64,000 bases of DNA from Acorus gramineus (Eukaryota > Streptophyta > Magnoliopsida > Acorales > Acoraceae). The number at the start of each line of letters is the position of its first letter. The stretch's first letter is position 1. Shown piece by piece: positions 11,006-22,619 of this stretch. Below the pieces are notes generated by a model. That model saw nothing but the letters and a program-made list of their open reading frames with translations, made no database searches and was not told the origin of the DNA. The position numbers and the translations under genes were made by a program. Location of the stretch: positions 20,747,309 to 20,811,308 of the forward strand of contig CM060848.1 in the NCBI GenBank assembly GCA_030737835.1. The letters are read 5' to 3'.

Positions 11006-11365
11006 AAAAAAGGGAAAAATTCAAATAACCCCCTGTAAAATTGACTGAAATCCATAAAACCTCTTGGTTTTTTTTAAAGTCGGTATAATCCTCTGAAAAC
11101 ATCTATATAAATCCAAATAGCCCTTGAGTTAAGCTTTCATTGACAGATAAAGAATATTATGTGAATATTTTGTTTTATTAATTTTATTAGAGTTAACCAG
11201 AATATAATGATTTTAATCTATCAGTGAAATTTTAATTCAGATAGCTATTTGGATTTACATTGATGTTTTCAAAGAAAATATAGATTTAAAAAAAAATAAA
11301 GAGGTTATATAGATTTCAGATAGTTTACACAGGGTTATTTAGATTTGTTTTTTCTAAAAAAAAAA
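11006..11365. mobile_element. inverted-repeat MITE (about 350 bp)
   Basis: The left arm (TTCAAATAACCCCCTGTAAA, CCTCTGAAAACATCTATATA, AATCCAAATAGC) is mirrored in the right arm (GCTATTTGGATTTACATTGA, ACACAGGGTTATTTAGATTT). It sits immediately next to the family A repeat. The target duplication is unclear because both ends lie in A/T runs. An AAATAACCCC end also occurs in the MITE at 41,365-41,710. Confidence 0.65.
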
Positions 11366-12649
11366 CAAGTTTGTGAATCACTTTTTATTTTAATTTTCTG
11401 TCTAACCTTTGGTCCGCTGATGGCGCATTTTGGCTCTAGGAGCAGCGTTACTCCTATTTATGTATAGGAGCAGCATATTTTTGTCCCTCCAAATGAAGAT
11501 CTCATCTCCCTTACCAAATTTGGAATTTCATTTTTTAATTTTTTAAAATTAACTATACTTTTTATTATGTAAATTCAATTCTTGTAAGGTCAATGCAGTT
11601 GGAAATCTATTGTCGAGATGTTTAAAATCAAGCGAATATTGAATATGTTTAGCATTGATCTAAATAGTAAATTTTAAAATATTATTAATTAATATTTATA
11701 TATTTTTTTGTTAATTTAACATTTGTTCTTAATTGTTTAAAATATTTTTTATATTGGTTGATAACAACATGTTGTGGTCTTAAGATAAAGTAGAGATTGA
11801 AATAAAACGGTTGAATTAGGATATGTATATGTGGTGCTCCAAAAACAATGTTATTTTTTAAATAAATTTGAAATCTTTAAAACAAAAAAACCGGACGTTA
11901 AATTAACTGTCGTTATCTTTAAAAGATTCACATTTTAAATATTTTTTTATATTTTATTAATATTTCATTCGTTACTTTTTTACGATTAACTAAGTTATAA
12001 ATATTTCATTATAAAATTCATTTCACATCATGAATGACTCAAAATCTAGAGAATCAGAGAATGTACGTCTTATTTTATTAAAATAATTATTCATTTTAAA
12101 ATAATTTATGTCATTTTTCATACTATGATTTAAACTATGACCTCAGTGATACGGGACATCTCCCGTACCATACACAGTCGTAGACCTTTGGGCTAGCAGG
12201 TTTCATGAGCTTATTATGCTTCACATTTGTAACCTCTTTTTAATACTAATAATAATATATTATCAGATCCATTGTATGTAATCGATTTTATGCAAGGGAC
12301 CATGTACCAAAAAAATTTATTTAATCCCACAGGTGACAAAAGCATATTTAGGGCCCCAAAAACCTGACAAAAAGTTGCAGATGATTCTCCTGATCAACTG
12401 TTGAAGAGGAGACCACAAACACTGAATTCAGAATTACAATACTCTTTCATTTGCTGGAAAGTTGTATTTTTTAATACAAAATTTATTACCATTACTGCTA
12501 TTATTAATCATCAGGTGGATAGTTGACTCTTTTTATCTGTGCATTGGCTGTCGCCCACACCATCCAATGCAAGTGGGGATTGCATCGGTCTATGTGTATC
12601 ATTAAACGGATTTTTATTTTTAAATCCACGTACACAAGTTCATTTAAAG
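11366..12649. other. AT-rich spacer, nothing firmly recognised
   Basis: A short block at 12,130-12,205 (CTCAGTGATACGGGACATCT, CTCCCGTACC) contains a small inverted repeat around GTACGGGA. No gene or boundary is supported. Confidence 0.4.
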
Positions 12650-13755
12650 ATTGATTTTTTTTTTATATTTTTTTAAAATTCTTACATTTAATCGCTTATT
12701 TAATTTTTAGTATCTCTGTCCATACTCAGATAATTTGTAAAATATGATTTTATTTTTTAATTCCTATAAATTATGTTATTTAGTTATCAGTCCCTTCCTT
12801 CTTTATATTTAATTTTAAATCTCTAATTTTAAACATTTTCTTCTTATTAATCTATGGACAAAAATAAAAACATGTGTAGCCTAAGTTTTAAAATGTAAAA
12901 ATAATCAAGTCTAACATTTTTCAATGGAAAATGATATGTTCAGTCTCTCGTGCAGCTCCAACTGTAGTGCGTATCATTTTTTTTTAAAAAAAAATATGCA
13001 CTCATCTATTGAAGTTTCTGTTGTTATATGAATTAAAATATATATTGAGATATGCTAGTGTATTTTCTTTAGTTGAAAAAATGATATAAAAAATTTGCGC
13101 CATACACTATAATAGAACTACATACACCATGAAAACGCAGTTTTTGATATATCTATGTGATTCTTAAGTAGATTTTGATTATAAATTTAAATTATTACAT
13201 TTTTTATATTTAAATAATTATCCAATAAATTTGTATGATTATATTTATTAAATAAATCAAATTTATAATCAAAATCTACTTAAGAATCACATAGATATAC
13301 CAAAAACATTTTTTTATCATTTTTTCAACTAAAAAAAAATACACTAGTGTATCTCAATATATATTTCAATTCATATAAGAACATAAACATCAATGGAAGA
13401 CTGCATGATTTTTTTTAAAAAAAAATAGTATGCACTGCAATTGGGGCTGCACGGGATGCTGGATATATCATTTTCCATAGAAAAATGTTAGACTCAATCA
13501 TTTTTACAATTCAAAACTCAGACTACACATGTTTTTATTTTTGTCAATGGACTAATAAGAAAAAAAATGTTTGAAATTAGGGACTTAAAATGAAATATGA
13601 AGAACATAGAGACTGATCACTAAATAAATAGTTTATATAGACTTAAAAATAAAATCACATTTCACAATTTAACTGTGTATGGACGAACGTTTGACGGATG
13701 GACTAAAATCAAATAGGTGGTTAAATGTGGGGACTTAAAAAAAATATGAAGAAGG
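12650..13755. mobile_element. large foldback element, about 1.1 kb, with a nested inner palindrome
   Basis: The left arm (CTTACATTTAATCGC near 12,681, CAGTCCCTTCCTTCTTTATA near 12,789, AGTCTAACATTTTTCAATGG) is mirrored by the right arm (CCATAGAAAAATGTTAGACT, ATATGAAGAA, CTGTGTATGGACGAACG, GGTTAAATGTGGGG). Inside lies a second inverted repeat, 12,924-13,478, with ATGGAAAATGATAT ends. Its own arms, including CTTAAGTAGATTTTGATTAT and its reverse complement, meet near 13,210. The whole segment could fold into one long hairpin. The outer end resembles the MITE at 17,221. No coding capacity. Confidence 0.8.
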
Positions 13756-16150
13756 AAGGGATTGATCCCTAAATAACATGTTTACATGCATTTAAAACTA
13801 AAAATACCATAATTAAATTGTTTAGGCTTTGGAATCTATAATCATCAGCATAATATATAATAAGTTTATATTAAATTGTATATTTTTATTATATTCAGTG
13901 AAAAAAATTGATACATCTGGGATGCAAATATGTCTATGTGCTTTTTATTTGAGGTTATATACATTTATATAGAATTTTTCGTATTGTATAAATGTATATA
14001 ACATTTAAATAAATGTGATTCGGAGGCGATTTTATGATGATATTTGGGGGTTAGCATATCAAACTTCATAAAAATATGAAAATTAAATCATGTTTTATGA
14101 AAAATATTATGCACAATATAATCATTTTACAAATCACATTTTCATGCTACAAAGATGTTGTGATTTTTCCGATCACATATTTGATTAATAAAAAAAATTC
14201 TTTTATTTATGAAAATGAAGTACGATAAGAAATAATTGTATATTTTTTATGTTTTTTTTATTGAAATATATATTATATTAAGTGGTTTCATATATATGCA
14301 ATGTTTGCTACATGGTGTTGACAAACTTGATTGTATAATGGACTGAATGCATCGAACTCTCTCTATTATTATTTGTCTTTGTTATTTTTTTTTAAATAAA
14401 AATAGATTTCCCATTACTCTTAAATATATATTGAAATATTTTATTATTTTTTAAATTTTAAATCTTTTAACATAATTTTTTTAAAAAAATTGTTGTTTTT
14501 ATAACAGAAGTTTAAAGAAACCTATATTTCATAAATAAAATAAAAGTTAGGTAATAGAATTTTTTTTTGGTAATTAAATTTGGATTTTGGATCTTATAGC
14601 GATCGAACATCTGTTATTGAGGATCCAAAGTCTAAACTCCCTACAGCCTCTTGATCAACAAGAAAACATAGCTATTAAATTTGTGAAACAATTTAATTAT
14701 TATTATTATTTTTTAGCTTATAGGGCTTTTATTTTTAAGGTTTTTTTGCATATATATATATACACTACTATTAAAACCCGTTATTATGGAAATACACTCA
14801 ATTCCGTCATTGCAAAAATTCTCATATTATAGCGCTATAAATCGTGCAAATGTACCTCTCCTCTGATAGTCACCATTCGAAACCCTTCTTAAATCATGAT
14901 CAATTTCTTAACCCTAGAAGCTAAAATGACTTTCCTACCCCCACCCCTAAACACCTAACCCTACCACTCAAAGTCCCTCTCTCTTTCACATTTTCTCTCG
15001 GTCTTCACTGAAACTCTCAAAAGATTCACAATTTTCAAACTTCCGAAAACAAAAATTTGACGAAGATGGAGAAAAGCTTATCCACCATATTGTATTGTGC
15101 ACCAAGTCGGGAGTTATGAACTTATGCTCCCTTGCTAGGCATGCATACTCTCTTCGTTTTCCATATCTGCTACATGGAGGCAATATTGTAAATCAGCCCA
15201 TTTAATTTTATTTTTCTTATAAAAAAACCATTGGCTTGGATTTTATTTTCCAATTCATAGCAGACAATGCTATGGGCAGCCTCATTTCACTGGCCCGACA
15301 TATATTTTGCTAGATATAACGCATATAATATTTTTAATTTATATATAAATATGCCTGTATAATTTGTTAAAATGTATGTTAAATTCATTTTTTTTTTATA
15401 AATATTATTTCGTGTTCTCTTACATGAAATATACCATTCCTAATAAATATCAAGACAAGTGCGAACTGTGTCACCAACCCCATGCATTTACATTCATAGG
15501 TTCAATGTAGACAATGAAAATATCTCAAAATAGCCTGACAAGTCAACACTGATGTTACATATATACACATGGCACCAACCAAGGAAAAAAGAGAAAGCAG
15601 TGAACCCATGCAAGGCTAATGTTTACATGCAAGTACCGGGGAACCTAACAAGAAAAAATAATGTTGAATTATTAATGACCCAACTTGTGAAAGAGGAAAC
15701 AAACAACAGTAGCAGTATACTGGTCCTGCAAATGCTGAACAATGATGAGAAAGTATTCTCATACCAAGTTGGATGATGATGATGTGGTCAGTTCTTTGAA
15801 TCCAGTCTTGTAATATCAAAAATTTTAAAAGAATTTTTTGAGTTCCGTTTGAACATGCACGTGGGTGGATTTGATATTTAAAAAACTGAAAATTTTCAGA
15901 CACAAGTTTAACACTTTTTTTTTGTTTTTGATTTTCAGATCTAACTTTTCACTAGTTTATGATAAAAAAAACTCAATGATTGAACGTTGTTTAACATTTT
16001 CCTTTAGTTATTCCGCCGTATTAGATTAATTTTGTTGTTTTTGTTATTCCAAATTTATATTTTTTTTTGTCATATTATACGTTGTTGAGATACACTTATA
16101 TGCGTGTGATGTCCAATTTAATCATGGAGTGTGCTTGTCTCGAGGTATAT
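13756..16150. other. AT-rich spacer, no gene recognised
   Basis: Several short open frames (14,587, 14,986, 15,552, 15,616) have no recognisable domain and no codon bias. The stretch around 15,060-15,185 reads through on the plus strand without resembling any family I know. Confidence 0.4.
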
Positions 16151-16153
16151 TAA

Positions 16154-16387
16154 GGCTGTATTTAGTTACATAATTATAAAACTAATTTTGAATATAAGTT
16201 GAGTTTAAAATTGATTTTATAGAAAACTGCATCTTCACAGTTTTTGAAACACTCAGGTTTTAGGCATTTTTTTTTACATAAATCTATATGTAGTTTTTTG
16301 TCTCAATAATTCTTTTTAAAAATGATTTTAAAAAAATCAGTTTTCTACTAATTCAAAAGCTGTCCAAACCCGTTTTCAAATAAGCCC
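16154..16387. mobile_element. Tourist-like MITE (234 bp)
   Basis: The element begins GGCTGTATTTAGTTACATAA and ends CCGTTTTCAAATAAGCCC. It is flanked by TAA on both sides (16,151-16,153 and 16,388-16,390). Internal TATAAAACTAATTTTGAAT and TCAGTTTTCTAC blocks resemble the element at 27,190. Confidence 0.7.
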
Positions 16388-16390
16388 TAA

Positions 16391-17220
16391 CTCTATTTTA
16401 CTCTCTGGGTTTAAAAATTCAAATTGAGTGATCAAAAGGGTTGAGTATTAATTTTCATGTTAATAAAATGTCATCAACTTTATAAATAAAAAAATCCAAG
16501 ATATCACCTGCTTTCAATTTGTTAAACAATGTCTTTCTTTCCCTTAATCCCTTCTATCATCCAACCAATAAATCAGAATACAATGATACAAGCTTTCTTC
16601 CATTCTACAACTGTTTTTTTGAGAGCGGGGAAAAATGTATAAAATTATGGGTGTTTTGAATGTCAAAAAATCCATTTTTACCTAATCAGTTGGGAAACTT
16701 ATGTTAATGGAGAAAAATAATATCGGTGTGTACGTAACATTATGTTAATTGAAAAATAAAACTGCACCTAACATTATCCTATCGGATTATACGTGAGCAA
16801 CAAATTTGTTTCAAAGCTGCTTGAAAATCGTGCTTCGACAGGTGTGCTTGGGAAAACACTACTTCTAATCAAAATTTTCCAAACCAAAATTTTAAAAAGA
16901 AATACGATCAATAACCAACTGGTATAAGCTGATTTAATGCCTCATTTTCTAATGTTAAAAAGTCACTGATAGACACTCAGTTTGCCGTTCATTCTTGTTA
17001 CAGAACCAGAAAAACTGTATATAAAACCCTCAATTCATGTTTTCATTCCGGAGCATCATTGACAAACCAGCCCTCCCTAATTTCGTAAAATAAAATTTTC
17101 CTGCATCAATATGTGAACGACTCTCTCTCTTTTAATTAGTCTCACATATAGTAGTACTCATGTGGTTTGATTTTTATTTTTAGTACATATTTCTATGACG
17201 AAAATATGCTCTATAAAAAA
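16391..17220. other. AT-rich spacer, nothing recognised
   Basis: No open frame or repeat boundary of note on either strand. Confidence 0.45.
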
Positions 17221-17485
17221 AAATATAATTAATTATTCATCATATTTAGTGATGGATCCCTCCCTTCTTCGTATTTAGGTTTTAGTCCCCCGATTTAAAA
17301 GATAATTCATGAACAGATCCCTCATAGGAACTAAAAAGTAAATTAAATAATTTATGGATAGGTCCTTCTCAGGGACTAAAAAGGAACTATCATTTAAATC
17401 TGGGGACTAAAACCTAAATACGAAGAAGGGAGGAATCGATCATTAAATATGATGGTTTGTAGGGACTTAAAAATATAATTAATTA
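17221..17485. mobile_element. inverted-repeat MITE flanked by a 15-bp direct repeat
   Basis: The core is palindromic: CTCCCTTCTTCGTATTTAGG on the left is matched by CCTAAATACGAAGAAGGGAG on the right. AAATATAATTAATTA stands at both outer edges (17,221-17,235 and 17,471-17,485). The right arm extends further (GTAGGGACTTAA) than the left, so the left end may be eroded. The arm sequence resembles the outer arm of the foldback at 12,650. Confidence 0.7.
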
Positions 17486-18009
17486 CAATACACTGATAAT
17501 AATGGGTACATCGTCTAAGAAGATATTGTATCTATAACAAGATATATAATAAGACTGTAATTTAAACGATAAAAAAATTAAGTATACCAGTACTCTTATT
17601 CGTACCATCCAAAAAGCCCGGTCCAACAATACAACCCGTCCAAATTGAGCCCACGGTGATTTGCATTTTGCGCGCAAAACAAACCCTTCTATTTTTTATT
17701 TCTTATTTTTTTTAAAAAAAGTTTGCTCTTAAGCAACATTGCCAAAAAATTAAAAAAAATTAAAAAAAAAAAATGAAGATTCTGCATGGATTGAACTCAT
17801 TTCTGACACCATCCACAGTCTCAGCTTTTGAAAATGAAAAAGTCAAATACATAGTTTATCATAAGAAAAAAAAGTCAAATACATAGTTTATCATAAGAAG
17901 AAAAAAAAGTCAAATACATTGTTTTAACTGAAAAACTGACTTCCAAGATAGTCTTTGCCCTTCTTTTTGTTTTTTGGTTGTCGATCGAAGAAGATCGAAG
18001 TCCAGCTCT
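17486..18009. other. spacer and 3' flank of the minus-strand OSR-like gene
   Basis: A 33-35 bp block (AGTCAAATACATAGTTTATC) is repeated about three times in tandem at 17,840-17,925. Nothing else was recognised. Confidence 0.5.
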
Positions 18010-18183
18010 TCATCTACCAAGAAAAATCGAAGGGAAGGCGACGAAGAAGAAAAAGAAGCCCATTATAAAGACCGGGACGAGGAGGAGAAGCGACGGCGGA
18101 GGCGGCAATGGAGGCACCAACAGAGGCAGAGTTAGCAACAACACTGTCCATATTAAGAGGACCAGAAGCACATACTCATCCAT
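18010..18183 (-). CDS. ORGAN SIZE RELATED / ARGOS-like small membrane protein (57 aa)
   Basis: The product carries the OSR hallmark LPLLVPPLPPPP at residues 19-30 between two hydrophobic helices (about residues 4-22 and 31-50), with a Phe-rich second helix. The family acts at the endoplasmic reticulum in organ growth control. The ATG at 18,183 is chosen because the frame upstream contains only a GTG and then AG-rich leader. The frame closes at 18,010. It shares the proline hinge with the protein at 8,699-8,884 but little else, so the two are divergent paralogues about 9 kb apart in opposite orientation. In Arabidopsis, OSR1 and OSR2 are also neighbours. The run of five Phe in helix 2 is unusual, and I cannot exclude reduced constraint. 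Confidence 0.72.
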   Translation of the reverse strand: MDEYVLLVLLIWTVLLLTLPLLVPPLPPPPSLLLLVPVFIMGFFFFFVAFPSIFLGR

Positions 18184-18495
18184 CTCTCTCACTCACTCAC
18201 TCTCACTGTCTCTCACACACTCTTAAAATGGTGAATGTTTTGAAGTGTGGGTGGGGGGAGTGTATATGAAATGTTGAGTTTCTGTGAAGAGATTTTATTG
18301 GTTGTTTCGATTTGCATGGGAGGGATATATCTCTCTGGTTTGGAAGTGACCACTGAATTCCAATGACACATTGGACTTTCTTGTTTTCACTGCTTGTGTG
18401 TGAAGAGGCTTTTGTCTTTTACCCAACAATCACTTCTGATCCCGGGTTGTGATCTTATCAAGGGAATGTCACGGAAAAGAAAAATATCTTCCACA
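18184..18495 (-). promoter_or_regulatory. leader and promoter region of the minus-strand OSR-like gene
   Basis: Read on the minus strand, the leader next to the ATG is a GA/GTGA-rich microsatellite (GAGAGTGAGTGAGTGAGAGA). About 80 bp further upstream is TTTCATATACACTCC, a possible TATA motif, and CCAAT occurs near 18,300. The Tourist-like remnant at 18,496 marks its far edge. Confidence 0.35.
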
Positions 18496-18709
18496 GCGTG
18501 TATTTAGTGCACAATTGAATAGTTTTTACATTCATAATATATTAATTTTATAGTTGTACAATTAAACAGTTTTATTATAATAACTTTTTATAAACAAACT
18601 TCAGGCAAATAGTATTCAAAAGCTGAGAGGGGTGAGTTTTCTATAGAATCAGTTTTAAAACTCGGATTCCTACAGATTCAGTTTTACAATCGCGCAATCA
18701 AACGCATCC
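18496..18709. mobile_element. Tourist-like MITE remnant
   Basis: The right end, TTTTACAATCGCGCAATCAA, and an internal CTACAGATTCAGTTTTACAA match the family at 27,190 in reverse. The left end is probably GCGTGTATTTAGTGCACAAT at 18,496. The target duplication is not certain. Confidence 0.55.
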
Positions 18710-19065
18710 TTAGCCAACTCGCATAATAATGTCACGAATCATGTATTTTTTACGCAACTTAATGAATTGAAAAATGTAATTATCCCAATCCCCAATCCGT
18801 TTTCAATTGTAAATGCAATCCACACTATTTTTTATTTATTTTAAAATAGTGTATATCCACTAATAAAATATATATTTTTGTATATATATATATATATTTC
18901 AAATATCCATCGTAATGTGTGCAGTTAGATAATGAGACATTTGAGACTACAAAATAGATGCTACATCACTTATCTTGTACACTGACACGTCATCATTGTG
19001 TGTCATGCAACTTGTGGGGGTGCATCATGAGTTTGGTGTCCCCAGTCTTGAGTTAAGGTGAGTTA
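18710..19065. other. spacer, nothing recognised
   Basis: Includes a TATATATATA run near 18,880. No gene or boundary. Confidence 0.45.
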
Positions 19066-19625
19066 AAAACATCTCCAACTCAAGTCTCCAAATATGTATG
19101 GTTGACCATTCATTTTTTAAAGAAAATTCTTTTTTAGAAGGGGTTACACTTCAACCATCCCCCCTCATTTTTTTTATCATTTTTAAAATTATATGAAAAC
19201 TTATTAATAAATATTATCAATATTACTTCATTTATATACAAAAAAATTATTCCATTGAAAAAATCTCATTAAGACTTTTAAAATGAGTTTAACATTAAAT
19301 GGTTTTGAAGTTAATTTTACATTAATAATTTTTTAATTGAATAAAATAGCATAATTCTTGAATAAACAAACGTATGAGAATTTATTTAAAATTAATTGTA
19401 AAATAATTTAATATTAGTCTAATTTTAAAGGTTTCCATGAGACCTTTCCGATGATAGTATTGATGATTTAAATATATATTAAGTTGAAGTAATTAGTGCA
19501 TAAAATAAAAAGTGAAAAAATGATTTGGAGAGTCAAATTCAAATCTTTAAATTTGGAGGGTGTTTGAAGCACACCGCCATCCAAATTTGAAGATATAGAA
19601 TGTTGTTGGAGTTGCTGTAAAAGTC
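19066..19625. mobile_element. MITE with ACATCTCCAACTC ends
   Basis: The left end ACATCTCCAACTCAAGTCTC is mirrored by the right end GTTGTTGGAGTTGCTGT. Sub-terminal blocks also mirror (CTCCAAATATG on the left; AAATTTGGAGGG and CCAAATTTGAAGAT on the right). The ends are imperfect and the target duplication is not clear. Confidence 0.6.
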
Positions 19626-20487
19626 GGGAATAACAATAATTTTTTTATTTTCAAATGAAGCTAGTGTATATGTCACTTCTTATGTGTTCAAATTTTTTTT
19701 GTTTATAGTGAATACACACATGTTATTTTGACGTGGTTATGCCAACATATTAATATTGGGACCGAGTTAAATCGGGTTACCTGCACGAAATAGAAAAAAA
19801 TATTGGAATGGATCCACGTGGTAAATTTAGATGTATACAGTACTGGAGTCAGGAATTTGGTCTAGTGCGTGTGAATAATATTTACTTTCATTTAATTTAA
19901 ATTCTTTCAATTGTCTTACATGTTAAAAAATTTTAATTCATGTTTGTTTAACAGTTCAAGCAAAAAGAATGATAGATTTCGTTTAATAAACTGTGGGTAT
20001 TTTAATTTTAATAGAGAATCAAAATAAACAATGCTCGAACTGATGATGAGGATCAAGATTCACACATTGTGACACCTGATAGAAAATATGGATGTGGATG
20101 AATATGCTTAATCGTGAATAATATATATATTGAATTAACATCTTGTAAGAACATTGATAAGGTAGAAGAAATTTTGATAGTTATATTTAGAGTATGCATA
20201 TATAATTTATTCATATTTATCCATTTAAAATTATATTTATATATTAATTAAGAAAAAATATAAAACAAAATTTTTATTAAATCAAATAAATATACCTAAT
20301 AGAAATAATTTAATTCCATTTATCCCTATCTAATTATTTATATATCTTGGATAAACTATCCACGTATCAAAAGGGGGATAAAAAGTCAAAAATGAAATAC
20401 TACGTAACATTTTCATAAAGATTCATGCCAAACAATATAATCATATCATATCTTATTTTAATAAAATCAGTCAAATATTCACCCAAC
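19626..20487. other. AT-rich spacer, nothing recognised
   Basis: No open frame or repeat boundary. Confidence 0.45.
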
Positions 20488-20633
20488 TAAGGTGTGTTTG
20501 GTTGCGCGATTGCAAAACTAATTATATGAGAATCTGGCTTTTAAAATTATTATGCTGGAAGCTCACTCCCTTCAACTTTTGGAAATTACATCTGTCTACG
20601 GGAAGCTGTTACAGTAAAATTGTTTGATTGCAT

Positions 20634-21347
20634 CAGGGGGCGGATCCAGAACAATATTTTTAGGTGGGCTATATTAAATATTAATATAGAAGAATTTTTT
20701 ATTCTTATATTTGATGTAATTATTTTATATATCAAATAATGTTATATACAAAAGACATTCAATCTTTTTTATAACCTCATACATTGTGATAACGTATTAT
20801 ATACTGCATATCATAGTATGTGGTATTATAGTGTATGGAATAAAAAATTATTTATTCATAATTAAAAAAACTAAACTAGTATATCTCAGTTTATATATCA
20901 CTTCATATAACAACATGTATTTCAATAGGAGATTGTATAATTTTTTTTTTAAAAGAAAAACTGTGTGGATTGCAAATGGGGATGTAGAAGGGGTTGAACG
21001 TATCATTTTTTTTCAAACTCAATTTCAGTCCTATATGTGTCGATAGAAAATCACCGGAGTATATATTTACAATAACGAGATATATGTTTTGATAGAAATT
21101 TTACATATTTTCTATAAATGTATTCGTGCAATTTATTAGAGTATATGCTTAATTTTTTTTTATAAAAGCATGTATCTCATTAAATGAAGTATATATTTTT
21201 TTTAAAAAAAGTCAAAACACGTGCAAACTGAAATTATGATTAAAAAAAAGTATGTATGTAATATTATCTCAATATATATAACAAATAATAAAAAAAAAAT
21301 TAGGCCGAGCTGTAGCCCGACCGAGCCAACCTTTAGGTCTGCCCCTG
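20634..21347. mobile_element. hAT-like non-autonomous element nested in the Tourist-like MITE
   Basis: The ends are CAGGGGGCGGATCC and GGTCTGCCCCTG (imperfect inverted repeats of CAGGGGC). The flanks are GATTGCAT on the left (20,626-20,633) and GATTGCAC on the right (21,348-21,355). This is an 8-bp target duplication with one mismatch, the size expected for hAT. It contains a reverse copy of family A at 20,990-21,240. No transposase frame is present. Confidence 0.75.
20990..21240 (-). repeat. family A repeat, reverse copy
   Basis: The reverse strand reads CAGTTTGCACGTGTTTTGAC ... CTAATAAATTGCACGAATAC ... TTTTCTATCGACACATATAG, the same order of blocks as the copy at 10,727-11,005. Confidence 0.6.
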
Positions 21348-21419
21348 GATTGCACGATTATAAAAATAGCTTCTTGCAAATAAAAAAAATTGTACAATCG
21401 TACAATCAAACGCACCTAA

Positions 21420-22619
21420 ATCACATTTGGTTTGCAAAAATTAAGTGGGGGCAACTACACAATTTTTTTTTTTTAAAAAAAGATTGATTATCAAAACAAT
21501 TCATCAGCCAACAGACTTCTATAAAAAGTTTGATAAAACACACAGTATCGGATTTTTGTTTGTGCGAATTACTATTTCGTCGCAAGTGTATTGGATTTTT
21601 ATTTGAGAGTTCCATAATTATTTTTATGGGAGTGTTGATAAAGTACTGTATCATGAAAAACATTATATGCTAAAAGAATTATTACATATATATTGTGGGT
21701 GGATAGAGTTAAACATTATGCTATGCTAAATTACTTAAAACTAATAAATAACAAATAAAACTACTTGTTAACATGGACAAACCAATTAAAATTGTAATGA
21801 TAAATGAGTTGGGGGTGGAATGTGTGGGCCCCAATTTCTAATACACCTTGCGCCAAGCTGCTCCCACTGAGCCCATGGTGGCTCCGCCCTTGAATGTATG
21901 TGTTTTCTTGGTCTGGTGTCCTTCGTTGGATGAGAATTTATAGTGGATGTATAGCTCATTTAAGATCCAGTTTAGAAACAGATTTAGAGAACATTTTGGA
22001 TTTGTAGGAAATTAAATTTCCAAACAAAAAAAAAAAAAGTTATAATTTAATTAAAAGCTGCATTTACATTTTTATAAAAAAATTATTTAAAAACTAACAT
22101 TTTTATAATATGTAAAGACACAACTTCCTGTAACAAACCCAATTTTTAGAAAAAAGCTAACTCTCATAATCGTTTTCTAACAGGCCTCAGTTCAATCCTG
22201 TGTGTTCACACGTTATTTATGCCAACCGAGTACAAGCAATAATTTCAGCTTGATGAGCTCCAACAAGTACTTTCTTTTTTTTAGTAAATTTTGAGTATTT
22301 CTATATCAAAAACTTTCATATCAGAGAATGTCCGTAACAACGTGAAGAGAGAAGTGCTAAAATGTAACAAAACAAAACAACAAAAATGCAATAGAGAGGA
22401 GAAGGACATTGAGGCCAAGTGCAAACGAAATGGGTAGAAAAGATTTCGACTCATGCCCCACAAGTCACACGCATTACCTTCTCCCTTGCTACTCTGTTAC
22501 ATGAAAGAGCAAATTCGTTCAACCGAATGAGCTCCAACAAGTATTTGGGAAGTGTGTGCATCATTGTGTAAGACAGAAGTCACATAACCAATCTTTGGAA
22601 AAATCGGCTAACACTCTCT
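21420..22619. other. spacer with a fragment of an hAT-like end
   Basis: At 21,865-21,893 GAGCCCATGGTGGCTCCGCCCTTG looks like the end of another CAAGGGCGGAGCC-type element, but its partner end was not found. No gene. Confidence 0.4.

Larger units (their letters stand above)
20491..21416. mobile_element. Tourist-like MITE, interrupted by an hAT-like element
   Basis: The outer ends GGTGTGTTTGGTTGCGCGAT and ATCGTACAATCAAACGCACC are inverted repeats, flanked by TAA (20,488-20,490 and 21,417-21,419). The two outer pieces (20,491-20,633 and 21,348-21,416) together correspond to the 228-bp complete copy at 27,190. That copy shows CTGTTTGATTGCATAATTG at the matching place, so the intact order is known. 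Confidence 0.85.

Noticed and set aside
12120-12205. Possible tRNA-like or retroelement primer motif around CTCAGTGATACGGGAC
   Set aside because: No cloverleaf with a GGTTCRANNCC T-arm could be formed, and no adjacent LTR was found.
14986-15183. Possible coding exon (plus-strand reading near LIHHIVLCTKSG)
   Set aside because: No family recognised, no convincing splice sites, and it is short.
17978-18226. 82-codon plus-strand frame opposite the second OSR-like gene
   Set aside because: It is Lys/Arg/Ser low complexity and complements the OSR coding strand and its GA-repeat leader.
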